A stretch of DNA of 64,000 bases from Allorhizobium ampelinum S4. Lineage in GTDB: Bacteria > Pseudomonadota > Alphaproteobacteria > Rhizobiales > Rhizobiaceae. Below, piece by piece: positions 28,099-36,893 of the stretch (its first letter is position 1; the number at the start of each line of letters is the position of its first letter). The notes beneath the pieces were generated by a model. The model was not told the origin of the DNA. It did not search any database and was given only the letters and a program-made list of their open reading frames with translations. The stretch is from NCBI RefSeq assembly GCF_000016285.1, contig NC_011981.1, forward strand, positions 558,001 through 622,000. Reading direction: 5' to 3'. The position numbers and the translations under genes were made by a program.

Positions 28099-29901
28099 AT
28101 GCTTGATATCAGCCCAGCTACCAAGATAGACACGGTTTTGTCGAAGCTCGGCAAAGCGCTTGAAAGCGGCGACATTGATGCCGCCGTCAACCTGTTTCAG
28201 ACCGATTGCTATTGGCGCGATCTGGTGACATTCACCTGGAACCTTAAGACACTCGAGGGTCACGAGCAGATCCGAGAGATGCTGAAGAGCCAGCTTGGCG
28301 CCATCACACCCTCGAATTTCGTACAGGATCCAAAAGAGCCCGCCACTGATGCTGGTGGGATCACTGACGGCTGGTTCGAGTTCGAAACGGGCGTCGCACG
28401 CGGTTACGGACATATCCGCCTGAAGGATGGGCGGATATGGACCCTCTTGACCACCATGACCGAATTGAAGGGCCATGAAGAGCCGAAAGGCATCCGCCGC
28501 CCGATGGGGGCCGAGCACGGCCATGACCGTAACCGCATGACCTGGAAAGAAAAGCGCGAGAGCGAGAGCGCCGAGCTGGGCTATTCGGCGCAACCCTATG
28601 TCGTTATCATCGGTGGCGGCCAGGGAGGCATTGCCCTTGGCGCACGGCTTCGCCAGCTGGGTGTGCCAACAATCATCATCGAGAAGAACGAGCGCCCGGG
28701 CGACAGCTGGCGCAAGCGCTACAAGTCACTCTGCCTGCACGACCCCGTCTGGTACGATCATTTGCCGTATATTCCCTTCCCGGAAAACTGGCCCGTCTTC
28801 ACCCCGAAGGACAAGGTAGGCGACTGGCTGGAAATGTATACCAAAGTCATGGAGTTGAACTACTGGAGCTCCACGACCTGCAAGTCGGCGCAATTCGATG
28901 AAGCGACCGGCGAATGGACAGTCATTGTTGAACGCGCCGGCAAGGAAATCGTGCTCAAGCCAAAGCAGCTGGTGCTGGCGACGGGCATGTCGGGCAAGGC
29001 CAATGTGCCGAATTTCCCCGGTCAGGATGTGTTCAAGGGTGAACAGCAACATTCCTCGCAACATCCGGGGCCTGATGCCTATGCCGGCAAGCGAGTGGTG
29101 GTGATCGGCTCCAACAATTCCGCCCACGATATCTGCGCAGCGCTCTGGGAAGCCGGCGCCGATGTCACCATGCTGCAACGGTCATCCACCCATATCGTCA
29201 AATCGGGTTCACTGATGGAGATCGGTCTGGGCGATCTCTACTCGGAAAGGGCGGTGCAGGGCGGCATGACCACGCGTAAGGCCGACCTGATTTTTGCATC
29301 CCTGCCCTACCGGATCATGCATGAGTTTCAGATCCCGATTTACAACAGGATTCGTGAACAGGACGCAGATTTTTATAAGGCACTGGAAGAGGCCGGCTTC
29401 ATGCTGGACTTCGGCGACGACGAGTCTGGCCTGTTCATGAAATATCTGCGACGTGGATCGGGCTATTACATCGATGTCGGCGCCTGTGATCTGGTGATTG
29501 ACGGCTCGATCAAGCTCAAATCCGGCGTGGACGTCTCGCATTTGACCGAAAACGCCGTCGTGCTGAAGGATGGTACCCAGTTGCCAGCGGATCTCGTGGT
29601 CTATGCCACCGGCTATGGCTCGATGAACGGCTGGGCGGCCGATCTCATTTCGCGCGACGTCGCTGACAAAATCGGCAAATGTTGGGGGCTCGGCTCCGAT
29701 ACGACTAAGGACCCCGGTCCCTGGGAGGGCGAACAACGCAACATGTGGAAGCCGACGCAACAGGACGCACTGTGGTTCCACGGCGGCAACCTGCACCAGT
29801 CACGACACTATTCGCAATATCTGTCATTGCAGCTGAAAGCTCGTCAAGTCGGCATCGATACGCCCGTCTACGGCATGACCAGACCGCATCATCTGTCGTA
29901 A
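28099..29901 (+). CDS. NTF2-like domain fused to a flavin-containing monooxygenase
   Basis: The protein has 600 residues. Residues 1-150 form an NTF2/SnoaL-like domain (ALESGDIDAAVNLFQTDCYWRDLVTFTWN). Residues 165-600 form a flavin monooxygenase with the FAD fingerprint GGGQGG near residue 171, an FKGEQQHSSQHPG segment corresponding to the FMO/YUCCA FxGxxxH region, and the NADPH site VVIGSNNSAHD. Such enzymes oxygenate amines, sulfides or ketones, or decarboxylate keto acids. It follows the dehydrogenase by 115 bases in the same operon, so a ketone made by that enzyme could be its substrate. That is inference. The ATG has GGAGG upstream. Confidence 0.88.
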   Translation: MLDISPATKIDTVLSKLGKALESGDIDAAVNLFQTDCYWRDLVTFTWNLKTLEGHEQIREMLKSQLGAITPSNFVQDPKEPATDAGGITDGWFEFETGVARGYGHIRLKDGRIWTLLTTMTELKGHEEPKGIRRPMGAEHGHDRNRMTWKEKRESESAELGYSAQPYVVIIGGGQGGIALGARLRQLGVPTIIIEKNERPGDSWRKRYKSLCLHDPVWYDHLPYIPFPENWPVFTPKDKVGDWLEMYTKVMELNYWSSTTCKSAQFDEATGEWTVIVERAGKEIVLKPKQLVLATGMSGKANVPNFPGQDVFKGEQQHSSQHPGPDAYAGKRVVVIGSNNSAHDICAALWEAGADVTMLQRSSTHIVKSGSLMEIGLGDLYSERAVQGGMTTRKADLIFASLPYRIMHEFQIPIYNRIREQDADFYKALEEAGFMLDFGDDESGLFMKYLRRGSGYYIDVGACDLVIDGSIKLKSGVDVSHLTENAVVLKDGTQLPADLVVYATGYGSMNGWAADLISRDVADKIGKCWGLGSDTTKDPGPWEGEQRNMWKPTQQDALWFHGGNLHQSRHYSQYLSLQLKARQVGIDTPVYGMTRPHHLS

Positions 29902-29905
29902 AGCC

Positions 29906-29940
29906 CATAGGGGGCGCCAGCCTGGCTGGTGCCCCCTATG
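29906..29940. terminator. Strong hairpin after the monooxygenase gene
   Basis: A stem of about 16 pairs (CATAGGGGGCGCCAGC and GCTGGTGCCCCCTATG) starts five bases after the stop codon. It lacks a T-run, so it may stop transcription poorly or protect the mRNA end. Confidence 0.6.
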
Positions 29941-29964
29941 ATTGGTCCTGTAAGGTCGTGATTT

Positions 29965-30050
29965 GCGGAAATGAAATAGAGATCGGGTAGGGTGGCGATC
30001 GGAGCCGATGACGCAGTGCTTTCGTTGAAATTTTGCAAGTAAAATCAGTT
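29965..30050. repeat. Dispersed intergenic repeat, copy C
   Basis: The core is CGATCGGAGCCGATGA at 29996-30011, followed by TTTTGCAAGTAAAATCAG. It aligns by eye with copies A and B. Confidence 0.4.
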
Positions 30051-30202
30051 GCCTATCGCCCTTTCAAACGAGGCCTACCTTCTTTACTGTTTCACATCTT
30101 TACGCCATGACCATCGTCAGACGGATCGCACGCCAATGATGATTTCTCGGACAGACTCTTAGATTTTAAGGGGAATTTCAAATCCATGTCCGGAGCACCC
30201 GC

Positions 30203-30877
30203 TCACGCTTCGACCGAAAATCCTTTAGCCCTCAGCACGGGCTCAAGATTACTGACTTCAATGACCGACTTCCCCGCCTTATAAGCGGCAATATAGCCAG
30301 CTTCAGCATCTTCCCGGGCTTGGGCAAGTGCGGCAACATCCACCGCCTCCTGTCGGCGGACCACCACCAGACCGTCGGCATCACCGACGATAATGTCGCC
30401 CGGAAAAACAAGCTCATCGCCAATGACAATCGGGTCGTTCACTGCGGTCAAGGTTTCCTTCACGGTTCCCTTGATGCAAACACTGAGTGAAAATACCGGA
30501 AAGCCAAGATCTCGAAGCTGCAAGGTATCGCGCACACCTGTATCAGTCACAAGGCCACCAATGCCTTTGGCGAGGCAGGCATTGGCCAGAACATCACCGA
30601 ATGACCCCGCCTCCTCGTATTCGCCGCCGGACACCACGATGATGTCGCCCGGTTGCGCATAATTGATCGCCAGTTGCAGCATGATGTTGTCGCGTGGCGC
30701 AGACTTGACCGTGAAAGCAGGCCCGCAAAGCTTCATGCGGTAATCCACTGGCTTGATGCGGGAGGAAAGCGCACCGCGACGACCCTGCGCTTCATGCAGG
30801 GTCGCAGGCGAGAATTTCGCAATCGCATCAATCTCTTGCTGGCTTGGACGCTCGGGAATTTTCTTAATGTGGATCAT
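30203..30877 (-). CDS. RraA-fold 4-hydroxy-4-methyl-2-oxoglutarate-type aldolase/oxaloacetate decarboxylase
   Basis: This 224-residue protein has the RraA/HMG-aldolase fold. Typical stretches are PGDIIVVSGGE, GIGGLVTDTGVRD (with the Asp-Arg pair that binds the metal-substrate complex) and GDIIVGDADGLVVVRR. Members cleave 4-hydroxy-4-methyl- or 4-carboxy-4-hydroxy-2-oxoadipate in aromatic ring-cleavage pathways, and decarboxylate oxaloacetate. Others are RNase E inhibitors, but the length and motifs here favour the aldolase. It is divergent from a LysR gene, so that regulator probably controls it. No ring-cleavage genes are adjacent. Confidence 0.82.
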   Translation of the reverse strand: MIHIKKIPERPSQQEIDAIAKFSPATLHEAQGRRGALSSRIKPVDYRMKLCGPAFTVKSAPRDNIMLQLAINYAQPGDIIVVSGGEYEEAGSFGDVLANACLAKGIGGLVTDTGVRDTLQLRDLGFPVFSLSVCIKGTVKETLTAVNDPIVIGDELVFPGDIIVGDADGLVVVRRQEAVDVAALAQAREDAEAGYIAAYKAGKSVIEVSNLEPVLRAKGFSVEA

Positions 30878-31031
30878 GGCAACCTCAAAACAGCTTCGTT
30901 CGATAGGGCGAAACGGCGCAGGTTAACCCCAGCCCTTGCGCGGTCTCCTCCGTTTTAAGAGGCTTGCGCTATGCCAACAAATATATATTGACGATACTTG
31001 ATATATGAATGCTGTATATCAGGAGGCAGCC

Positions 31032-31952
31032 TTGGCATTGGATGTAACAAAAATGCGCTATTTTGCGCGCATTGCAGAGCTAGGCTCCTTTACCCGTGCC
31101 GCCAGTGAGCTGGGTGTAGCCCAACCAGCGCTGAGCTTGCATGTGCGCGCGCTGGAAGACCAACTGGGGCTGCAATTGCTCAACCGGACCTCGCGTGGCG
31201 TCGTGGTAACGGAGGCAGGCCAAACGCTGCTGGTCCATGCTCAGGCAATCCTTCGGGCGGTAGAGCAGGCCGAAGCCGCAACGCGGGAGCAGGCGAAATA
31301 TCCAAGTGGTGATGTCTCGCTTGGTATTCTCAGCTCGCTGTCTCCCATTCTCTCCATTCCGGTTCTGGAAGCATGTGACCGCCGGTTTCCAAAAATCCGC
31401 CTGACGATCAGCGAGGGCGATAGCCAGACCCTGCGCACAGCGACCGATATCCATGCGCATGATCTAGCCGTGAACCTTCTGGATGTTGCCAAACCAACGG
31501 CGGTGCCTTTGTTTGACGAGCGGCTCTATGCCGTCGGGCCTCTGAATGCCTTTACCCAAAGGCAGAATGATTTGCCGCTCCGCGAAGCTTTGAGCCTTCC
31601 GCTGATCATGCCCTCGCAGCGTCATGGAATTCGCATCCTTTTGGAAAAGCAGGCCCTTATTCTTGGTCAAAAAATCAATATTGTTCGGGTGATCGAGGGA
31701 GTGGCCAGCACCAAAGCGGCTATCCGTGCCGGGTTGGGATTGACCATTCTGGGTCGGGGAGCCGTCTACGCCGATCATCAGGCAGGACAACTCTCGGTCA
31801 TTCCACTGAGGGCACCGGAGCTGTTTCGACGCCTTGTGCTGGATATGCCGGTCAATCATCCACCGACCAAGGCGGTTCTTGAGGTGAGACAGATCCTGAT
31901 GGAGGTCATCAAGCGTCTCGGTGGAGAGGGCCATTGGAGCTGTCTCGCCTAA
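31032..31952 (+). CDS. LysR-family transcriptional regulator
   Basis: The N-terminal helix-turn-helix reads MRYFARIAELGSFTRAASELGVAQPALSLHVRALED, and a substrate-binding domain of about 200 residues follows. The protein resembles Nac-like LysR regulators in its KMRYF opening. The best start is TTG at 31032, five bases after a perfect AGGAGG; an in-frame ATG at 31005 lacks such a site. It is divergent from the RraA-fold aldolase. AT-rich dyads (ATATATTGAC..TTGATATATG) lie between the genes near 30980-31005. Confidence 0.92.
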   Translation: MALDVTKMRYFARIAELGSFTRAASELGVAQPALSLHVRALEDQLGLQLLNRTSRGVVVTEAGQTLLVHAQAILRAVEQAEAATREQAKYPSGDVSLGILSSLSPILSIPVLEACDRRFPKIRLTISEGDSQTLRTATDIHAHDLAVNLLDVAKPTAVPLFDERLYAVGPLNAFTQRQNDLPLREALSLPLIMPSQRHGIRILLEKQALILGQKINIVRVIEGVASTKAAIRAGLGLTILGRGAVYADHQAGQLSVIPLRAPELFRRLVLDMPVNHPPTKAVLEVRQILMEVIKRLGGEGHWSCLA

Positions 31953-32127
31953 GAACTGCGCCCCGCTTTTCCATGGCGGGCGCGCACCATTCAAACTTTG
32001 TTTGCCCCCATCACAGGAAGGGTCGTGCTAGCTGTTTTTGAACGTCTTTACGGATCAATCCTGCTGAAACGCAATTGCTCTGGCCTCTGAAGACGGCATG
32101 ATGACACTATCACATCCGGTGGTTTGA

Positions 32128-32547
32128 ATGGATCTCGACAAGATCAAAACGCTCATAGACTTTGTTGGTCAATCCCGTATTTCGGAGTTGAGCGTCACCG
32201 AAAACGGCACGACAGTTCGGATTTCCCATTACCCGCATGCGCAGGATGCCATCGCAATCGGCCCAAAAGACAGCGTGGCAGAGACACCAAAGCCGTCCGC
32301 TAGTGGAGGTGTCGATACCGTATCTGCACCCGTGTTTGGCATTTTTCACCGCGCTCCCAATCCCGGAGCAAACCCCTTTGTTTCGGTTGGCGATTCCGTG
32401 GAGGTGGGCCAAAGCCTGTTCATCGTTGAAGCCATGAAAGTGTTCAACACCATTACGGCAGAGCGCGCAGGCAAGGTTGTTCGTTTGCTTGTTGAGGACG
32501 GCCAAGAGGTGGATGCCGGGCAGCCCATGCTGGAGATTGCCGGATGA
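32128..32547 (+). CDS. accB: Biotin carboxyl carrier protein
   Basis: This 139-residue protein has an N-terminal AccB-like region ([21 protein letters not shown]) and a biotinyl domain carrying the EAMKVFN site (Lys near residue 109). It overlaps the biotin carboxylase gene by ATGA. Given the operon partners it is less likely to be the housekeeping subunit of fatty acid synthesis and more likely the carrier of a specialised carboxylase (see the 5-oxoprolinase genes downstream). Confidence 0.93.
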   Translation: MDLDKIKTLIDFVGQSRISELSVTENGTTVRISHYPHAQDAIAIGPKDSVAETPKPSASGGVDTVSAPVFGIFHRAPNPGANPFVSVGDSVEVGQSLFIVEAMKVFNTITAERAGKVVRLLVEDGQEVDAGQPMLEIAG

Positions 32548-33917
32548 CATCGGACACGAAACGCCCCTTTGATACGGTTCTGATTGCCAATCGTGGCGAG
32601 ATTGCCCTGCGCATCCAGCGCGCCTGCCGGGAACTTGGCCTGCGCACCGTGATGATCTGCTCTGAGGCCGACCGCGATGCGCCCTATGGCGCAACCGGGG
32701 ATGAATTCATCTGTATCGGCCCTTCTGCGCCGGGTCGCAGCTATTTCAATCAATCCGCAATTCTTCTGGCCATGCGGGCATCTGGTGCGGGTGCGGTGCA
32801 TCCGGGCTACGGCTTCCTGTCGGAAAACGCTGATTTTGCCGAAGCTGTTGAGCAGGCCGGGCTGACCTTCATAGGCCCACCAGCCTCTGCCATTCGCATT
32901 ATGGGTGATAAAATCGCCGCCAAGCGGGCAATGATCGAGGCAGGCGTGCCTTGCGTGCCGGGACCAGACACGGCCCTTGGCGAAGACATGGCTGATATTG
33001 CCGAGATCGCCGCCAAAATTGGCTATCCAGTGATTATCAAGGCCGCGGGCGGCGGCGGTGGACGCGGCATGCGCATTGTGCGCGATGCGGCGGCGCTTGC
33101 TGATGCCGTTTCCATCACCCGTGAGGAAGCGCGGCGGGCTTTTGGCAATCCCGAGCTTTACATGGAAAAGTTTCTTGAGAAGCCACGCCATGTGGAAATT
33201 CAGGTGTTGTGCGATAATTTCGGCAATGCCGTTTGGCTTGGCCATCGCGATTGCTCCATGCAGCGCCGCCACCAGAAAGTGGTGGAAGAAGCGCCATCAC
33301 CCGGTATTCCCGCCGATGTTGCGGCGACTGTGGGTGCACGTTGCGTGGCGGCCTGCCAGCGGATTGGCTATCGCGGCGTCGGCACGTTTGAGTTTCTCTA
33401 TGAGAATGGCGAATTCTATTTCATTGAAATGAACACCCGCCTTCAGGTGGAACATCCCGTGACCGAGATGACCAGCGGGTTGGATATTGTCTGTGAGCAA
33501 TTGCGCGTGGCGCTTGGCCTGCCGATGATGCTGACCCAAGCGGATATTCAAACCAACGGCCATTCGTTTGAATGCCGGATCAATGCCGAAGACCCTTACA
33601 CCTTTGCCGGATCACCGGGCAAGATCACCGCTTTACAGCTTCCCTCCGGCGAGGGCGTGCGGGTCGATACCCATGTTGTGGAAGGCTATACCGTGCCTGC
33701 CCATTATGACTCCCTGATTGCCAAGCTGATTGTGCATGCCCCAACCCGCGACGAGGCCATAGTGCGCATGCGCGCAGCTCTGGACGCACTCAAGATCGAC
33801 GGGATCACCACCAATATCGCGCTGCATAAGGCGATTTTTGAAGATGCGGGCTTTTGCGCGGGTGGGGCCGATATCCACCATCTTGAAAAATGGTTGAGCA
33901 AGCGGAGCGCAGCATGA
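32544..33917 (+). CDS. accC: Biotin carboxylase
   Basis: This 457-residue ATP-grasp enzyme has [23 protein letters not shown] at the start, the glycine-rich ATP lid [14 protein letters not shown] near residue 170, [14 protein letters not shown], and the metal/ATP residues in [20 protein letters not shown]. It carboxylates biotin with bicarbonate and ATP. It overlaps both neighbours by ATGA. Length matches AccC (about 450). Confidence 0.95.
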   Translation: MTSDTKRPFDTVLIANRGEIALRIQRACRELGLRTVMICSEADRDAPYGATGDEFICIGPSAPGRSYFNQSAILLAMRASGAGAVHPGYGFLSENADFAEAVEQAGLTFIGPPASAIRIMGDKIAAKRAMIEAGVPCVPGPDTALGEDMADIAEIAAKIGYPVIIKAAGGGGGRGMRIVRDAAALADAVSITREEARRAFGNPELYMEKFLEKPRHVEIQVLCDNFGNAVWLGHRDCSMQRRHQKVVEEAPSPGIPADVAATVGARCVAACQRIGYRGVGTFEFLYENGEFYFIEMNTRLQVEHPVTEMTSGLDIVCEQLRVALGLPMMLTQADIQTNGHSFECRINAEDPYTFAGSPGKITALQLPSGEGVRVDTHVVEGYTVPAHYDSLIAKLIVHAPTRDEAIVRMRAALDALKIDGITTNIALHKAIFEDAGFCAGGADIHHLEKWLSKRSAA

Positions 33918-34357
33918 CAACACGCACTCGTTCCAAATCCCGATCCGCCGCGGATTTCACCAGTCCAGAGGTGATCGCAACGCTCACAGCATGGTTGGAG
34001 CAGGCCGGTGTCAGCACCATCGCCATTGAGCGCGACGATCAGCAGATCAAAATCGTGATGGCGGGAGGGGCAGCCCAAATTTCACTCCAGACGCGAGATA
34101 AGCAAAAACCTGCTTCATCCGTTGCGGTTAAGGCTCCCTGCGTGGGGCATTTTCTGGCCCATCACCCAGCTCGCGCCGATGAAGCGGCAAAAGATGGGCC
34201 TGTGGTCAAAGCAGGCGATACGGTCGGCTTTGTCAAAATTGGCCCCGTACTTCTGAATGTTATCGCACCGCAAGACGGCATTCTTGGCGAAGCCTTGGTC
34301 AAAAGCGGCACCCTCGTTGGCTATGGCGACCCTTTGTTTTTGGTCGAACAACCCTGA
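33914..34357 (+). CDS. Biotinyl-domain protein lacking the biotinylation motif
   Basis: This 147-residue protein has the shape of a second carrier protein: a basic N-terminus, an AccB-like helical part ([25 protein letters not shown]) and a C-terminal lipoyl/biotinyl-fold domain. Where the functional carrier at 32128 has EAMKVFN, this one has KIGPVLLN, so the lysine that takes biotin is absent. It may pack with the real carrier, scaffold the complex, or be a decayed copy. The ATG overlaps the accC stop and its stop overlaps the PxpB start, which argues for a maintained role. The frame opens from 33890, but 33914 fits the overlap. Confidence 0.8.
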   Translation: MTTRTRSKSRSAADFTSPEVIATLTAWLEQAGVSTIAIERDDQQIKIVMAGGAAQISLQTRDKQKPASSVAVKAPCVGHFLAHHPARADEAAKDGPVVKAGDTVGFVKIGPVLLNVIAPQDGILGEALVKSGTLVGYGDPLFLVEQP

Positions 34358-35067
34358 TGGCGACAATGGATATGAAAACCCTGACACATCCCGCAGTGAT
34401 TGCTTCCTCCACAGCGGATATGCCGAAAATCTCTGCCATTGGCACCAAAGCCTTTGTGGTGGATGCGCCCGGCCCGTTTGATTTGGCCTCGCAGCGGCGT
34501 ATCTGGGCCTTATCCGCCATAGTTCAGGATTGGCCGGATGTGCAGGAAATTGTGCCGGGCATGACCAATCTGCTGTTGGTGCTGCATCACACGCCTGAAG
34601 ACCACGCGGCCATCGCAAGCCGCCTGCTGGAAGCATGGAATGCGGCGCAAGGCATGGATTTGACCGGGAAAACCGTTGAAATCCCGGTGACCTATGGTGG
34701 AGACCATGCCACTGATCTTCCTGCGCTTTGCGATCTTTCCGGCCTATCAGATCGCGATATTGTCAAAATTCATGCGGCTGGTACCTACACCGTGTTTGCA
34801 CTGGGTTCTGCACCGGGCTTTGGCTACCTGCATGGACTTGACCCGCGCATTCACATGCCGCGAAAAACCGTGCCATCGCTGAAAATGGCGCGTGGCTGCC
34901 TGACCATTGGCGGCATGCAGACCGGGGTTGCAGTCTTGACCGGGCCGAATGGCTGGAACTCCATCGGCTTTGCCGACGTGCCGATGTTTGATCCCATGGC
35001 GGCCTCGCCTGCCCTGCTGGCTCCCGGCGATACGGTGCGCTTTATTGCCGAGAGGATCGAGCTATGA
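34357..35067 (+). CDS. pxpB: 5-oxoprolinase subunit PxpB (KipI-like)
   Basis: This 236-residue protein is of the KipI/PxpB family (carboxyltransferase subdomain 1), with the conserved GSAPGFGYLHGLDPRIHMPRK core near residues 149-169 and TIGGMQTGVAVLTGPNGWN. PxpA, B and C together hydrolyse 5-oxoproline to glutamate with ATP. KipI and KipA are also the two halves of the carboxyltransferase domain of urea carboxylase. Start and stop overlap the neighbouring genes. Confidence 0.93.
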   Translation: MATMDMKTLTHPAVIASSTADMPKISAIGTKAFVVDAPGPFDLASQRRIWALSAIVQDWPDVQEIVPGMTNLLLVLHHTPEDHAAIASRLLEAWNAAQGMDLTGKTVEIPVTYGGDHATDLPALCDLSGLSDRDIVKIHAAGTYTVFALGSAPGFGYLHGLDPRIHMPRKTVPSLKMARGCLTIGGMQTGVAVLTGPNGWNSIGFADVPMFDPMAASPALLAPGDTVRFIAERIEL

Positions 35068-36062
35068 TCGAGGTTCTCACCACTGGCCCCCTCAACACCG
35101 TGCAGGATCTTGGCCGTTTTGGATTTCGCAACATCGGCGTCACCACCTGTGGCGCGATGGACCCTGTTGCGCTGAAAATCGGCAATCTGATGCTGGGCAA
35201 TGATGAGGGGGCCGCAGGCCTTGAGATTCAGACCTTTCCCTTTCGGCTGCGGTTTGAAAAGGACGGTTTTGTCGCTATCACCGGAGCCGACTGCGCGGCA
35301 ACGCTGGACGGCAAAGCCATGCCGCCATGGTGGGCGCTTCCGGTTTTCGCAGGGCAAGAGCTTGAGCTGAAAACACCCACCAAAGCGGCTCGGGCCTATC
35401 TGTGCTTTTCCGGTGGCATTGATGTGCCGCTGGTGATGGGGTCTCGCAGCACGTCGTTGCGGGGAGCCTTTGGCGGTTATCACGGGCGGTTTTTGGCGGT
35501 TGGTGATCGTCTCGCTTTAGGTGAGGCGCAGGCTCTGCCGATCCCATCCTCCGGTTTCGGCGTGATGCCGCCAGAGGTGGCATTGCAGGATCATTTTCCA
35601 GCGGTTGAGAATGGCATTTTGCCCATCCGCGCCCTGCCCGCAGGCGAGCATGACTGGTTTGGCGAAGAATCGATGCGGTTCTGGGCGCAGGATTGGAAAA
35701 TCTCCTCCCAGAGCGACCGCACCGGCTATCGCCTGTCTGGCGCTCCGGTGAAGCTCAAGGAGCATGTTGAAATGCGCTCCCATGGCGTGGTCACAGGCGT
35801 GGTGCAGGTGCCGCCTGCGGGTGAGCCGATCATTCAAATGAGCGATGCCAATACCGCAGGCGGTTATCCCAAAATGGCGGGTGTGATTGACATTGACCTC
35901 TGGCGCTTGGGCCAAGCCCGCATTGGCAGCCGCATCCGCTTTGTTCAATCCACTCTGGCTGAGGCGAAAGCCGCAGAACAAGCCGTGGCGGGCTATTTGG
36001 CCGACATTCGCAACACCGTGCCGCTGTTGACCGACGCCCTCGCCACCATGACCAAGCGCTAA
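35064..36062 (+). CDS. pxpC: 5-oxoprolinase subunit PxpC (KipA-like)
   Basis: This 332-residue protein is of the KipA/PxpC family (carboxyltransferase subdomain 2), with TVQDLGRFGFRNIGVTTCGAMD at the start and CFSGGIDVPLVMGSRST in the middle. It pairs with PxpB to form the catalytic carboxyltransferase-like unit. The ATGA overlap with pxpB fits a stoichiometric complex. Confidence 0.93.
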   Translation: MIEVLTTGPLNTVQDLGRFGFRNIGVTTCGAMDPVALKIGNLMLGNDEGAAGLEIQTFPFRLRFEKDGFVAITGADCAATLDGKAMPPWWALPVFAGQELELKTPTKAARAYLCFSGGIDVPLVMGSRSTSLRGAFGGYHGRFLAVGDRLALGEAQALPIPSSGFGVMPPEVALQDHFPAVENGILPIRALPAGEHDWFGEESMRFWAQDWKISSQSDRTGYRLSGAPVKLKEHVEMRSHGVVTGVVQVPPAGEPIIQMSDANTAGGYPKMAGVIDIDLWRLGQARIGSRIRFVQSTLAEAKAAEQAVAGYLADIRNTVPLLTDALATMTKR

Positions 36063-36074
36063 ATCTGAGGATAG

Positions 36075-36845
36075 ATGATGAAGATTGATCTCAATTCCGA
36101 TATGGGCGAAGGCTTTGGTCCCTACCGCCTGTGTGACGATGAAGCACTGATGGATGTTGTGTCCTCGGCCAATATTGCCTGCGGTTTTCATGCGGGCGAC
36201 CCGGAAATGATGCTGCGCATGGTGCGGCTGGCCAAGGCCCGAGGCGTCGGCATTGGCGCGCACCCCGGCTTTCCTGATCGGCTGGGTTTTGGCCGCCGCG
36301 ATATTCCCGTGTCAGCAGAAGAACTGCGGGCGCAAGTGCTTTATCAATTGGGGGCCTTGAGCGCGATTGCCGCCAGCGAAGGCCTTTCCGTTGATCACAT
36401 CAGCTTCCACGCCGCCATGGGAAATCGCGTCAATCACGACCCGGCACTGTGCGATCTGGTCCTGGCAGCGGTGAAAACCGTGGCTCCTGAGATTATTGTG
36501 TTTTGCATGTCTGGCTCGGAAATCGAGCGCTCGGCGCTCCGCTGTGGATTAAAGACGCTGACGCTGTTTCTGGCCGACCGCGCTTATGATGCCAACGGCG
36601 CACTCGTGCCGCGCGGCGTGGCCAATTCGGTCATCAAGGAAGAAATGGCGGTGCGCGCCCGCGTCAAACAATTCCTTGAAACGGCAACCGTCACCACCAT
36701 CGACGGCCAGACCATTGCCATGCCCGCCCGCTCCATTCTCGTGCATAGCGATACGCCCGGATCGCTGGAACTGGCGAAAATTGTGCGCAGCGAAATTGAA
36801 GCCACGGGTGCTACCCTTGCCACTGCCCGCGACGTGATTGCCTGA
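36075..36845 (+). CDS. pxpA: 5-oxoprolinase subunit PxpA (LamB/YcsF family)
   Basis: This is a 256-residue LamB/YcsF protein with the signature DLNSDMGEGFGPYRLCDDEALMDVVSSANIACGFHAGDP and FHAAMGNRVN. It forms the 5-oxoprolinase complex with PxpB and PxpC. The gene follows pxpC by 12 bases, with TGAGGAT as ribosome site. It is the last of the biotin/oxoprolinase block before the aminotransferase. Confidence 0.93.
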   Translation: MMKIDLNSDMGEGFGPYRLCDDEALMDVVSSANIACGFHAGDPEMMLRMVRLAKARGVGIGAHPGFPDRLGFGRRDIPVSAEELRAQVLYQLGALSAIAASEGLSVDHISFHAAMGNRVNHDPALCDLVLAAVKTVAPEIIVFCMSGSEIERSALRCGLKTLTLFLADRAYDANGALVPRGVANSVIKEEMAVRARVKQFLETATVTTIDGQTIAMPARSILVHSDTPGSLELAKIVRSEIEATGATLATARDVIA

Positions 36846-36893
36846 CATCACCCGATTTTGAAACCTTCACCACAACACTTGAAAGTCTAGACC

